From an uncultured Eubacteriales bacterium (GTDB lineage: Bacteria; Bacillota; Clostridia; Oscillospirales; Acutalibacteraceae), in assembly GCA_934511365.1 (NCBI GenBank), contig CAKSWC010000001.1, forward strand, positions 202,558 to 266,557: a stretch of DNA of 64,000 nucleotides, in the 5' to 3' direction. This document shows positions 42,601 to 49,887 of this stretch, one piece after another. Positions within the stretch are counted from its first letter, which is position 1. Each line of letters opens with the position of its first letter. Under the pieces are notes generated by a model that worked only from the letters and a program-made list of their open reading frames with translations, searched no databases and was not told where the DNA came from. The position numbers were made by a program, and so were the translations under genes.

Positions 42601-43051
42601 TCTTGATGTTTTCCGGGTCATTCTTTTTGAAAGCGTTCACGGCGGCTTCAACAGCCTTGATTCTTCTTTCAATAAACTTTTTATAGTGTGTTCCGGTTGT
42701 GAGAGCGGTCAGCGCCTGATATGCATCTTTAACGGCCGCATAGTCGCTGCTGTCCGGGTTATATTCTTTTGAATCGAGAATCGCTTTTGCCGCGTCGGCA
42801 ACTTTTGAAAAATCGGTGTCAAGATATACTTTTTCCTTTTTTGTTGCCGTGCAGGAAGCGCATTTCAGCGTTTCATCGCCAACAACATACTTTCCGCCGC
42901 TCAGAGCAACTGTGACTGCGCCCTGAGGTTCAAATGAGTGCTCATGTCCCCCGGCCGCAAAGGCAGTGAACGGCACGGCTGTGAAAATCATCAGAACCGC
43001 CATAAGGCAGGCAATGATGCGCCCGGTTGTTGAATGTTTCTGATTGTCCAT
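39611..43051 (-). CDS. Large secreted protein of CxxC/His repeats with C-terminal fibronectin-type domains
   Basis: An 1146-residue exported protein, the largest in the window. Signal peptide at residues 1-33 (VPFTAFA). Residues ~35-880 hold about 16 irregular repeats of 35-70 residues, each a cysteine, then CxxC (for example KKCSVCGDILEE, ERCRTCGFERGG, KHCSVCNAV, WRCKNCPY) and a later GH: the order ATCTEDG..C..C..GH recurs. The C-terminal ~250 residues have one YTGKP-like beta module and two fibronectin-III-like domains (SIKASWSAVPGAAGYRV and SVTLKWNKVAGATGYTV). Cys/His spacing suggests metal binding or disulfides in each repeat (inference). No sortase motif or anchor is seen. Confidence 0.87.
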   Translation of the reverse strand: MDNQKHSTTGRIIACLMAVLMIFTAVPFTAFAAGGHEHSFEPQGAVTVALSGGKYVVGDETLKCASCTATKKEKVYLDTDFSKVADAAKAILDSKEYNPDSSDYAAVKDAYQALTALTTGTHYKKFIERRIKAVEAAVNAFKKNDPENIKTYTVKFVYYTEDHKEQTVSQTVAYGAAATAPTLSSNFYWNEGRHYEFNGKWDKAFDRIAGDLVVTAQYKIGVEHDFVEFSAKREPTCKVEGREKVERCRTCGFERGGEPIAKKDHTWGDWVSNAFISYFATKKTKTCSVCGATYTLCIKEDHDLKDVEAKAASCFEDGYKAYKKCKDCDYTTEIEVIKAVGHHTEVVDPAKKPTCTEKGLTEGKHCSVCNAVLAAQTEEPALGHDFSKEIMDDRYKKSSATCTEPAVYAKCCSRCGLASSKETFKGTALGHEFIKKDVGIAPKANSGATCTEPAKYYYSCKNCQAVGTETYTVGSALGHAWGDWVKNADGKTMTCTCKRGCTETICINDKDGRPAHDLAFVEAKAATCTQDGYDGFWRCKNCPYESDHKTYEKGHKFSTKETAVTELPTCLVPGKAEEFSFCVREDCPTHETVIKTDIVVPATGHNYGEFVDDGNAKTHTKTCKNSGCTASVEGHTVTENHKLKDVEAVAATCLVDGTEAGVKCEVCSYTTAKVIKATGKHTEVELPEVPATCKKAGLTAGKKCSVCGEILVAQKEIPMLTEHTPVAIPEKAATCTEDGSTGGKKCSVCGDILEEPTVVKATGHDYEVVTPAKEATCTEDGATEGKKCKNCGDEIKSEVIPNKGGHKPEAIPDVPGDCTTDKSVGGKRCSVCGEILEEPVVTPALGHAYETLVPEKKATLTEDGATESRKCSVCGDEVASEPIAKIKSVSLTVSQVKYIGRAWTPSVIAKDENGKALVKGVDFTATYKNNVYPGTAVVTVTFMGDYEGTVARTFKITYSFTAKTAKLSATQTKNSIKASWSAVPGAAGYRVQLYKGNTVVRTVVTSKTSVNFKKLDNGKKLAAGTEYKVVVTAFSKLGSKVYYSTASRSLLTATKTAAPSVKSVEAGKKSVTLKWNKVAGATGYTVYYSTKKDSGFKAVKATTKTSRTVKKLKSGKTYYVKVVANKKVSGTRISSAFSKTYKVTVK

Positions 43052-43070
43052 GTTTTCAAATTACCTCCTT

Positions 43071-43129
43071 AAGTAACAAAAGTTACTTTAATTTTTAATA
43101 ATCATAACATATATGGGAATTACTGTCAA
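43071..43129 (-). promoter_or_regulatory. Promoter and leader palindrome of the CxxC-repeat gene
   Basis: On the minus strand TTGACA (43124-43129) and TATGAT (43101-43106) are 17 bases apart. Downstream AAGTAAC-AAAA-GTTACTT (43071-43088) is a perfect palindrome that ends right at the AAGGAGG site, so it could be an operator or a hairpin limiting translation. Confidence 0.65.
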
Positions 43130-43206
43130 TATAAAGCTACAAATTGCAACAGTTTGAAGAAAAATGACTGTTTGAGTCAGCTCTTTCAATATTTACAAAT
43201 TTGTTC

Positions 43207-43235
43207 TTGATAATTGCGCGCATTGCTGATATAAT
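43207..43235 (+). promoter_or_regulatory. Promoter of the cupin-to-U32 gene cluster
   Basis: TTGATA and TATAAT are 17 bases apart. No terminator was seen between the genes from 43267 to 48180, which are all on the plus strand with short gaps or overlaps. Confidence 0.65.
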
Positions 43236-43266
43236 ACTATGAACTTATATTATGGGGGTTTTTGCA

Positions 43267-43617
43267 ATGATTAAAAGAAAAGAAAACATGACCGCAACCG
43301 TTAAAGTCAATATGCGCGGCGGCGACGGACAGGCCGTTGTTACCGACATCCTCAATAAAGGCGAATATCAAGGCCACGCAAGGCTTGTTGGAACAATCCT
43401 TCTTGAGCCGGGCTGCTCAATCGGTGAGCACGTTCACGAAAACGAGGAGGAAATCTTTTATATCATTGAAGGCACGGCAACATACAACGACAACGGAAAA
43501 ACGGAGATTCTTCGCAAGGGCGACAGCTGCGTCTGCCTCGGCGGCCAGAAGCACTCCATTGCAAACCGCACCGAAAACGAAAATCTCACCGTTTTCGCCG
43601 TTATTCTCACATACTGA
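43267..43617 (+). CDS. Single-domain cupin protein
   Basis: A 116-residue cupin. Motif 1 is GCSIGEHVHENEEEIFYIIEG, with metal ligands His, His and Glu, and motif 2 is KGDSCVCLGGQKHSIAN with the final His. Small cupins of this type bind a metal and a small ligand or act as sensors; the ligand is unknown. ATG 43267 is 8 bases after GGGGG; an ATG five codons upstream is less well placed. First gene of the cluster leading to dTMP kinase. Confidence 0.88.
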   Translation: MIKRKENMTATVKVNMRGGDGQAVVTDILNKGEYQGHARLVGTILLEPGCSIGEHVHENEEEIFYIIEGTATYNDNGKTEILRKGDSCVCLGGQKHSIANRTENENLTVFAVILTY

Positions 43618-43632
43618 TAAATCGGTGTTTCC

Positions 43633-44295
43633 ATGGGCAAAATGATTGTTATTGAAGGCCTTGACGGAAGCGGAAAGGGCACCCAGGCTGCCCTTCTGCT
43701 TGAAAGGCTCAAAAAAAGCGGAAGAAAGGCTTTTGCCATTGACCTTCCGAATTATGCGGATGACTCGAGCGCCCTTGTCAAAATGTATCTCAGAGGCGAA
43801 ATGGGAAGCCACCCCGGTGATGTCAATGCATACGCCGCCTCAACCTTTTTTGCCGTTGACCGCTATGCAAGCTTCAAAAAATTCTGGCAGAATGAATATG
43901 ACGGCGGAAAAATTATTGTTGCAAACCGCTACACCACATCCAACGCCTGCCACCAGATGACAAAGCTGCCACGGGAAAGCTGGGACCCGTTTCTTGACTG
44001 GCTGTTTGATTTTGAATATGGCAAGCTTGGCATTCCGACTCCGGACTGCGTTGTTTTTCTTGATATGCCCGTTGAGGTTTCTCAAAAGCTTCTTGAAAAG
44101 CGATATCACAATGACGAAAGCAAAAAGGACATCCACGAGCTTGACGTTGACTATCTTCACCACTGCCGCCTTGCCGCAAACTATGCCTGCGACAGGCTCG
44201 GCTGGAAAAGAATTGTCTGCGCCGAAAACGGCAGCCCAAAAAGCGTTGAGGAAATTGAAAACCTTGTTTTTGAAACAGCCTGCAAGTTTATATAA
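43633..44295 (+). CDS. tmk: Thymidylate (dTMP) kinase
   Basis: A 220-residue kinase that makes dTDP from dTMP. It has the P-loop EGLDGSGKGTQ near residue 8, VDRYASFKKFW (the DR-x site), ANRYTTSNACHQ and the LID-like VEVSQKLLEKR. It lacks an obvious basic LID extension and has the GSGKGT P-loop common in Clostridia and eukaryotes. It lies 16 bases after the cupin gene with a weak ribosome-binding site. It acts directly after ThyX, encoded 4 kb away on the other strand. Confidence 0.92.
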   Translation: MGKMIVIEGLDGSGKGTQAALLLERLKKSGRKAFAIDLPNYADDSSALVKMYLRGEMGSHPGDVNAYAASTFFAVDRYASFKKFWQNEYDGGKIIVANRYTTSNACHQMTKLPRESWDPFLDWLFDFEYGKLGIPTPDCVVFLDMPVEVSQKLLEKRYHNDESKKDIHELDVDYLHHCRLAANYACDRLGWKRIVCAENGSPKSVEEIENLVFETACKFI

Positions 44296-44315
44296 CCACA
44301 TTCGGAGGTAATAGT

Positions 44316-44858
44316 ATGATATATTGTTTTCTTGCCGACGGCTTTGAGGAGACCGAGGCAATAGCTCCCATTGATATGCTCAGACGCGCCGGAATTACGG
44401 TGAAAACGGTCGGAATCAAAAAAAGCGTTGTTACCGGAAGCCACTCGATTCCCGTCACCTGCGACCTCACAGACAGCGAGCTGCGGCTCAATGATGAGCT
44501 TGAGGGAATCATTCTCCCCGGCGGAATGCCCGGAACGCTGAACCTTGACGCATCCCCGGCCGTTCACTCGGCCATTGACTTTGCGGTCAAAAACAAAAAG
44601 CTCGTCTGCGCAATCTGTGCCGCGCCGTCCATTCTCGGCAGGAAGAAGCTCCTCTTTGGAAAAGAAGCTACTGCTTTCCCCGGCTTTGAAAAAGAGCTTG
44701 AGGGCGCAATCATCAGCAAAGAGAGCGTTGTTAAAGACGGAATTTTTATCACGGCAAAAGGCGCCGGCGTTGCCGTTGATTTCGGCCTTGAAATTGTTGC
44801 CGCAGTTGTTTCAAGGAGCAAAAGCGACGAAATCCGCGCCTCAATTCAATGCAGATAA
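44316..44858 (+). CDS. DJ-1/PfpI-family protein
   Basis: A 180-residue DJ-1-like protein: YCFLADGFEETEAIAPIDML at the start (with the conserved Glu of the active site), LPGGMPGTLNL and the nucleophile elbow LVCAICAAPSILG (reactive cysteine). Members act as glyoxalases, protein or nucleotide deglycases, or chaperones; which one applies here is open. TCGGAGG precedes the ATG. Its end overlaps the next gene by ten bases. Confidence 0.92.
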   Translation: MIYCFLADGFEETEAIAPIDMLRRAGITVKTVGIKKSVVTGSHSIPVTCDLTDSELRLNDELEGIILPGGMPGTLNLDASPAVHSAIDFAVKNKKLVCAICAAPSILGRKKLLFGKEATAFPGFEKELEGAIISKESVVKDGIFITAKGAGVAVDFGLEIVAAVVSRSKSDEIRASIQCR

Positions 44859-45430
44859 ACGAGAAGAAAAAGCTCCTTCGAGAAAAGGCCGCCGCGTTGC
44901 GTTCTGCGGTTGAAAACCGCGAGGAATTGAGTGAAAGAATTGCACAAAAGCTTTTTTCGCTCGATGCTTATCTTTCCTGCAATCAAATTTTTGCGTATTT
45001 TTCATATGGCTGCGAAGTTCAGACAAAACTTATCATTGAAAAAGCGCTTTCAGACGGAAAAAAGACGGCTCTCCCCCGCTGCGAAAAAAGCGGAGCAATG
45101 AGCTTTCATTATATAAAGAGCAGAAGCGACCTTGAAGAAGGCGTTTTCAAGGGTATTTTTGAACCCAAAGTAAACTGCGAAAAAGCTGTTTTGAACGAAA
45201 AGACGCTCGTTCTTGTTCCGGCTCTTGCCTTTGGACGGGACGGAACGCGGCTCGGCCACGGAATGGGCTTTTATGACCGCTTCCTTTCCGGCTTCACGGG
45301 AAAAACGGTTGGGCTTTGCTTTGAAACAAGCCTTTTTGAAACGCTTCCGCAAGACGAAAACGATATCCCCGTTTTGTTCATCATTACGGAAAACGAAATC
45401 CTAAGCGGCAAAAACGCCGCTCAAACATAA
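44849..45430 (+). CDS. 5-formyltetrahydrofolate cyclo-ligase
   Basis: A 193-residue enzyme that converts 5-formyl-THF to 5,10-methenyl-THF using ATP. Key segments are LREKAAALRS at the N-terminus (basic, nucleotide contact), FAYFSYGCEVQT, and VPALAFGRDGTRLGHGMGFY followed by DRFL, the family's ATP/folate site. The start lies within the DJ-1 gene with no ribosome-binding site of its own, so translation is probably coupled. The enzyme returns folate to the pool that ThyX draws from. Confidence 0.92.
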   Translation: MQINEKKKLLREKAAALRSAVENREELSERIAQKLFSLDAYLSCNQIFAYFSYGCEVQTKLIIEKALSDGKKTALPRCEKSGAMSFHYIKSRSDLEEGVFKGIFEPKVNCEKAVLNEKTLVLVPALAFGRDGTRLGHGMGFYDRFLSGFTGKTVGLCFETSLFETLPQDENDIPVLFIITENEILSGKNAAQT

Positions 45431-45440
45431 GGAGGACAAT

Positions 45441-46919
45441 ATGGACTCAAGATCATATCCGCCGTCGGAAAACGGACAGAACGGACAGGGCGCTCCGCGC
45501 TCCGGCAATCCGAGGGCAAACAACTTCAAAGTTTCGATTGACGCGTTCAATCACGTTCCGGACGAATATGTTCCGGCAAAAAGACCTGCCCCATACAGCG
45601 CACAGCAAAGGGCAGCGCATGAAAACTTTGAGGTCAATATTCCGAAAAAAAGACCCGCTCAGCAAAGACCGGCAGGTTCAAAAAGCGCAGCGGCAAAAAA
45701 GAAAAAAGCCGCCGCAAAAGGCAGAAATTCAAAAAATCCCCAAAGAAAACGCAGAGAGCCCGCCCGTCCGCTCACACCCGAACAAAGAGCGAAAATGAAA
45801 GAGCGCAAAAAGCTCAGGCGCACGCGCGGCCTCATTATCGCCGGAATCTGCGCCGTGATTATTGCAATCATCACAGCCACGGCTTCCGCCCTCGCCCTTT
45901 CAACAATCAATGACATTCTTGTTCTTAAAAAGAGCGACAGCACAAAAACCGTTTCCGTTGTTATTCCGGACGGCTCTGATTTTAACGATGTTTATGACAT
46001 CCTCTGCGATAACGGCCTTGTTCACCAGAAATTCATCACCAAGCTTTTTTGCAAGTTCAGGCATTATGACAAAGCCTACAGCTCAAAGCAGAAAAAGGAT
46101 GTTGCAATCGAATACACCCCCGGCGTTTACTATCTTGAACCGGACAGCGGCATTGAAGCCATGCTTGAAACCATCAAGAAATCAAACGCCGTTTCCAAGG
46201 ACACCGTTAAGCTCACCTTCCCTGAGGGCTGGACGATTGCACAGGTCTTTGAAAAAATTGAAAAGTATAACGTCTGCACTGCCGAAAAGCTTTATGCAAA
46301 CCTTGACATTGCCGGCCAGCAGTTCAGCTTCTATAAGAGCATTCCGGCAAATTCCGGCCGCTATCTCAAGGCGGAGGGCTATATCTTCCCGGATACCTAT
46401 GACTTCTATATCGGCGAAAACGCAAACTCCGTTCTCAAAAAGCTCTTTTCAAACTTCAACCAAAAGTGGACAAAGGCTTACAAAGCAAAAGCAAAAGAAC
46501 TCGGAATGACCCGGGATCAGATCATCATTCTGGCCTCGATCATTCAGCGCGAGGCAAAAGACAAGTCGCAGATGGCGGACATCTCCTCCGTTCTCCACAA
46601 TCGTCTGGACGATCCGGCAACCTATCCGCAGCTTCAGATGAACTCAACGAAGGAATATATCACCGCCGTCAACAAATACGGCGTCTTTACCGACTTCTAT
46701 TATTCAATCTATCTCGATTCCTACAACACTTACAGCATTGAGGGACTTCCTCCGGGAGCCATCTGCAACCCGGGAATTGACGCGATTGAAGCCGCGCTCA
46801 ATCCGAGCAAGACCGACTACCACTTCTTCTGCCACGACAGCAAGGGCAACATCTATCTTGCCGAAACCGCCGCCGAGCACCAGAAGAACACCGAAAAAAT
46901 CTTTTATGAATCGGATTGA
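45441..46919 (+). CDS. mltG: Endolytic murein transglycosylase MltG (YceG-like)
   Basis: A 492-residue membrane enzyme that cuts nascent glycan strands and sets their length. Residues 1-130 are cytoplasmic, disordered and rich in Lys, Ala, Pro and Arg. A membrane helix spans about 131-157 (GLIIAGICAVIIAIITATAS). The outer YceG domain contains LTFPEGWTIAQVFEKI, PDTYDFYIGE, ILASIIQREAKD with the catalytic Glu in QREA, and YSIEGLPPGAICNPG. Strong AAGGAGG before the ATG. The folate-ligase, MltG, U32 order is frequent in Clostridia. Confidence 0.93.
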   Translation: MDSRSYPPSENGQNGQGAPRSGNPRANNFKVSIDAFNHVPDEYVPAKRPAPYSAQQRAAHENFEVNIPKKRPAQQRPAGSKSAAAKKKKAAAKGRNSKNPQRKRREPARPLTPEQRAKMKERKKLRRTRGLIIAGICAVIIAIITATASALALSTINDILVLKKSDSTKTVSVVIPDGSDFNDVYDILCDNGLVHQKFITKLFCKFRHYDKAYSSKQKKDVAIEYTPGVYYLEPDSGIEAMLETIKKSNAVSKDTVKLTFPEGWTIAQVFEKIEKYNVCTAEKLYANLDIAGQQFSFYKSIPANSGRYLKAEGYIFPDTYDFYIGENANSVLKKLFSNFNQKWTKAYKAKAKELGMTRDQIIILASIIQREAKDKSQMADISSVLHNRLDDPATYPQLQMNSTKEYITAVNKYGVFTDFYYSIYLDSYNTYSIEGLPPGAICNPGIDAIEAALNPSKTDYHFFCHDSKGNIYLAETAAEHQKNTEKIFYESD

Positions 46920-46923
46920 TAAA

Positions 46924-48180
46924 ATGAAAACCGAACTCAAAAAACCGGAGCTTCTTGCCCCCGCCGGGGACATGGAAAGGCTCAAGGCCGCAGTTAAGTA
47001 TAAAGCAGACGCCGTCTATTTAGGCGGCTCTGTTTTTGGAATGAGAACCGCGCCGGAAAATTTCAGCAATGAACAACTTAAAAAAGCCTGCGATTACTGC
47101 CACGAAAAAGGCGTAAAAGTTTATCAGACGGTCAACACCCTGCCGCGCAACGGCGAGCTTGAACTGCTCCCCTCTTTCCTTGAAAACGCTCAAAACAGCG
47201 GCGTTGACGCATTCATCGTTTCCGACCTCGGAGTGATGGAATACGCAAAAAAATATGCACCGGAGGTTGAACTCCACGTTTCAACTCAAGCCGGAATTGT
47301 GAATTTTGCCGCGGCAAACGCCTTTTACGCCCTCGGCGCAAAAAGAATCGTTACGGCGCGTGAGCTTTCGCTCGAAGAGATTGCGCAAATCAGAAAAAAC
47401 ATTCCGCCGGACATGGACATTGAATGCTTTGTTCACGGAGCGATGTGCGTCTCCTTTTCCGGCCGCTGTCTGCTTTCAAACTACCTTGTCGGCCGCGATT
47501 CAAACCGCGGCGACTGCGCCCAGCCCTGCCGCTGGAAATACAGCCTTGTTGAGGAAAAACGGCCCGGAATGTACTTTCCGATTGAGGACGCGGACGGCGG
47601 AACCTTTATCCTCAATTCAAAGGATATGTGTCTCATTGAACACATTCCGGAGCTTGTTAAGGCGGGCATAACCAGTTTCAAAATTGAGGGACGGGCAAAA
47701 TCGGAATATTACGTTTCCGTTGTGACGAACGCATATCGCCGCGCAATAGACGCCTATTTTGAAAACCCGACCGACGATTACAGACCCGAACAGTGGCTCA
47801 TTGACGAAATGCGCAAAATCAGCTACCGCGATTACTGCACGGGCTTTTACTTCGCCGATCCCCAAAGCGACGCTGCAATAGCACTGCGCGGAGGCTACAA
47901 CCGCGAGTGGGATGTTATGGCTATTGTTGAAAAATGGGAAAACGGCGTTGCGTTCTGCACCCAGCGCAACCGCTTTTTTGAAGGTGATGAGCTTGAGGTA
48001 CTTGAAAGCAGTCGTGTTCCGTTCAAAATTACCGCAACGAATCTTAAAAACGCCGACGGCGAGTCCATTGCGGCAACGAACCACCCGATGATGGAGTTTT
48101 CGTTTTCCTGCGCAGAGCCGCTCGAAAGCGGTGCAATACTCAGAAAAGAGCGCGAGGAAAGCGCACGGGTTATTATATAA
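46924..48180 (+). CDS. Peptidase U32-family protein (tRNA/rRNA hydroxylation-type)
   Basis: A 418-residue U32 protein with ELLAPAGDMERLKAAVKYKA at the start, EVELHVSTQAGIVN, and the family signature IECFVHGAMCVSFSGRCLLS followed by RGDCAQPCRW, whose cysteines probably bind a cluster or metal. Members described as TrhP or RlhA hydroxylate tRNA or 23S rRNA; other members were called collagenases. The role here is undecided but RNA modification is more likely (inference). ATG 46924 is five bases after the mltG stop. The frame is open within mltG upstream but that is not family-like. Confidence 0.88.
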   Translation: MKTELKKPELLAPAGDMERLKAAVKYKADAVYLGGSVFGMRTAPENFSNEQLKKACDYCHEKGVKVYQTVNTLPRNGELELLPSFLENAQNSGVDAFIVSDLGVMEYAKKYAPEVELHVSTQAGIVNFAAANAFYALGAKRIVTARELSLEEIAQIRKNIPPDMDIECFVHGAMCVSFSGRCLLSNYLVGRDSNRGDCAQPCRWKYSLVEEKRPGMYFPIEDADGGTFILNSKDMCLIEHIPELVKAGITSFKIEGRAKSEYYVSVVTNAYRRAIDAYFENPTDDYRPEQWLIDEMRKISYRDYCTGFYFADPQSDAAIALRGGYNREWDVMAIVEKWENGVAFCTQRNRFFEGDELEVLESSRVPFKITATNLKNADGESIAATNHPMMEFSFSCAEPLESGAILRKEREESARVII

Positions 48181-48186
48181 GTGGCA

Positions 48187-48221
48187 GCGCCGGCTGTTTT
48201 TACCGGCCGGCGCAATTTTTT
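48187..48221 (+). terminator. Terminator of the cupin-to-U32 cluster
   Basis: GCGCCGGC pairs with GCCGGCGC, followed by AA and six T residues. Confidence 0.88.
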
Positions 48222-48232
48222 CAGATTTTCTC

Positions 48233-48261
48233 TTGATTTTTTTGTCCGGCAGGTGTATAAT
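48233..48261 (+). promoter_or_regulatory. Promoter of tRNA-Ala
   Basis: TTGATT and TATAAT are 17 bases apart, about 40 bases before the tRNA. Confidence 0.75.
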
Positions 48262-48300
48262 TTCATCCATAGTCTGCGCCTGCGTGTGCAATAACAATAT

Positions 48301-48376
48301 GGGCCTGTAGCTCAGTTGGGAGAGCGTTCGGTTCGCATCCGAGAGGTCGAGAGTTCGAATCTCTTCAGGTCCACCA
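48301..48376 (+). tRNA. tRNA-Ala (anticodon CGC)
   Basis: Cloverleaf with acceptor GGGCCTG/CAGGTCC, including the G3-U70 pair that marks alanine, D arm GCTC..GAGC, anticodon loop TTCGCAT and T arm GAGAGTTCGAATCTCTT. The CCA end is encoded. Confidence 0.96.
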
Positions 48377-48713
48377 CATAACAATCCGGACACCCTGTTC
48401 TTTATGGGGACGCTGTTCGGACAAACAACGAAACACCGAGTTGAGTAATAAGCTCTGCCCGGTGTTTTGCTTTAGGTGAGTGGAGCGGGGAAGGAAAAAT
48501 CGCAAATTCCCGTAAACCCCTTTTAAGACTTTTTCAAACAGGCAAAAACGCTTAAAAAACGAACCTATTCTTGCTGCCCGCAACTCGTAAAAAAGCAAAG
48601 ACTACATCTCACAAAGCATCTGCTTTTTGATGCAAAGGTGAGATATAGTCTTTTGTGTTTTTGTTTTGCTCTTTGGTCTGCGCCGAAGGCAGCAGTTTCG
48701 TCAACTTGAATTG
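48377..48713. other. Gene-free stretch with two strong hairpins
   Basis: After the tRNA, AACACCG/CGGTGTT (48432-48467) with T-rich DNA behind it looks like the tRNA terminator. A second hairpin, AAGACTAcATCTCAC with GTGAGATaTAGTCTT (48598-48652) and an inner GCATC/GATGC stem, has T runs on both sides and would end the minus-strand DUF2752 transcript. Open frames in between show no family similarity and no ribosome-binding site. Confidence 0.6.
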
Positions 48714-49070
48714 TTAAACAGGCCGCGCAAGCAGCGGAAGGAGGTCTCTTATTACCCACACCGCGAGAAAGCCGAACACAACGGCAAGCATAAAGCCGTT
48801 GAGCAGCCTGCTTTTAACCTTGTCTCCGATAATGAAATATATCCCCATGAACGGAAACGACCAGAACATCGGATGATAATGAAACGCAGCCGGAAAATCA
48901 AGCCGCAGCGCACACAAAAGCGACCGTGTAAAACCGCAGCCGGGACACTGTACGCCGAAAAAATGACTCCATATGCATCCGATACCGGTAACGGACGAAA
49001 TCAAATAACCGGTACCAAGCAAAAGGATGAAAAATAACTTAGGTAAAAGCTCCTTGAAACGCAGCTTCAC
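48714..49070 (-). CDS. DUF2752 membrane protein
   Basis: A 118-residue protein with three or so membrane segments and the DUF2752 signature QCPGCGFTRSLLCAL (Cys42 and Cys45), followed by the short loop DFPAAFHYHPM. The function of the family is unknown. The start is GTG directly after the TGA of the TM2 gene, with no gap, so its translation depends on the upstream gene. Confidence 0.85.
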   Translation of the reverse strand: MKLRFKELLPKLFFILLLGTGYLISSVTGIGCIWSHFFGVQCPGCGFTRSLLCALRLDFPAAFHYHPMFWSFPFMGIYFIIGDKVKSRLLNGFMLAVVFGFLAVWVIRDLLPLLARPV

Positions 49071-49523
49071 TCAAAACAGCTTTTCGGGGTCAACAACGTA
49101 GTTGCCTGTAAGAATCTTAACAAAGTCAACGATTGCAAGAATATAACCGAGACCGAAGCAGAGGCTCGCAACAATTTTGACAACACCCTTTTTAGTCTCG
49201 CCCATCATAAAGTTGTGGATGCCGAGACCGCCCAGCAAGAAGCAGATAATTGCTATCGTGGTTTTGTCTTTTCCGTTGAGATACTCGCCGGACACGCCGT
49301 TATTCTGCTGCTGGTTGTTCACGGGAGGATTCACGGGGTTGTTCACGGGATTGCCAGCAGGAGCGTTTACGGGTGCGCCGCAGTTTGAACAAGCATTGGC
49401 GCCGGGCGCAAGCTCCGCCGCGCAGTTTTGGCAGAATCTATTGCCGTCGCCCGCCTTAGTGCCGCAGCTCTCACAGAAGCTCTGGTTGTCATTGAGAATT
49501 TTTCCACAGTTTTTACAATACAT
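49071..49523 (-). CDS. Zinc-ribbon TM2-domain membrane protein
   Basis: A 150-residue protein. Three CxxC pairs at the N-terminus (YCKNCGKIL, FCESCGTK, FCQNCAAEL, and a further CSNCGAP) form two zinc ribbons, then a Pro/Asn-rich linker (VNNPVNPPVNNQQQNN), then the TM2 domain with two helices: TTIAIICFLLGGLGIHNFMM, where GIHNFM is the TM2 signature, and ILAIVDFVKIL. GGAGAGG precedes ATG 49523. Cotranscribed with the DUF2752 gene; TM2-DUF2752 pairs recur in Firmicutes. Function unknown. Confidence 0.88.
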   Translation of the reverse strand: MYCKNCGKILNDNQSFCESCGTKAGDGNRFCQNCAAELAPGANACSNCGAPVNAPAGNPVNNPVNPPVNNQQQNNGVSGEYLNGKDKTTIAIICFLLGGLGIHNFMMGETKKGVVKIVASLCFGLGYILAIVDFVKILTGNYVVDPEKLF

Positions 49524-49581
49524 AAAAAGCACCTCTCCAAAACAGATTTTGACATGAAATCGTGTAAAACATATCAATCCT

Positions 49582-49610
49582 ATTATAGCACATCACTTCA
49601 TATATGACAA
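49582..49610 (-). promoter_or_regulatory. Promoter of the TM2-DUF2752 pair
   Basis: On the minus strand TTGTCA (49605-49610) and TATAAT (49582-49587) are 17 bases apart. Confidence 0.7.
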
Positions 49611-49650
49611 GACTGTTTTGCGTATTTTTTGAGGAAAGTGTCGCATTTTG

Positions 49651-49679
49651 TTGCAAAGAGTCACGTCCGCTGCTATAAT
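49651..49679 (+). promoter_or_regulatory. Promoter with a 200-base structured leader
   Basis: TTGCAA and TATAAT are 17 bases apart. From about 49686 to 49887 lies an untranslated leader with the perfect hairpin CGCCGGTT/AACCGGCG (49731-49767), wrapped by a wobble stem TTGAAGC/GCTTTAA, and a G-rich segment around 49790-49820. It matches no riboswitch class I can name. Confidence 0.6.
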
Positions 49680-49887
49680 AAGCACAAAAAACGGGCCTTG
49701 AAGCTCTTCATGCGGTCGGTTTTCCCCGTTCAACCGCCGGTTGCGCCCTTTCGGTGAAAACCGGCGCGCTTTAAGCTCTAAGTGCAGCAGCCGGTGCCTT
49801 GCGGTGCGGTGGGTCGTTCGGCTTGGTCTTTTTCAATGAAATTCGTTTTTGAAAACGAGTGAAATAGCTTTAGCATAAGGTGAAACA

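Noticed and set aside
47617..48393. A 258-codon open frame on the minus strand
   Set aside because: It runs antisense through the U32 gene and across tRNA-Ala; no ribosome-binding site or family motif. It is a by-product of codon use on the other strand.
48365..48598. A 77-codon minus-strand frame beside tRNA-Ala
   Set aside because: It begins inside a strong hairpin region and ends within the tRNA; no start signal and no known domain.
49686..49887. 6S RNA, SRP RNA or T-box in the leader before the GNAT fusion
   Set aside because: None of the conserved words of these RNAs were found (no SRP tetraloop domain, no T-box AGGGTGGNACCGCG), and I could not fold a 6S-like rod with a central bubble.
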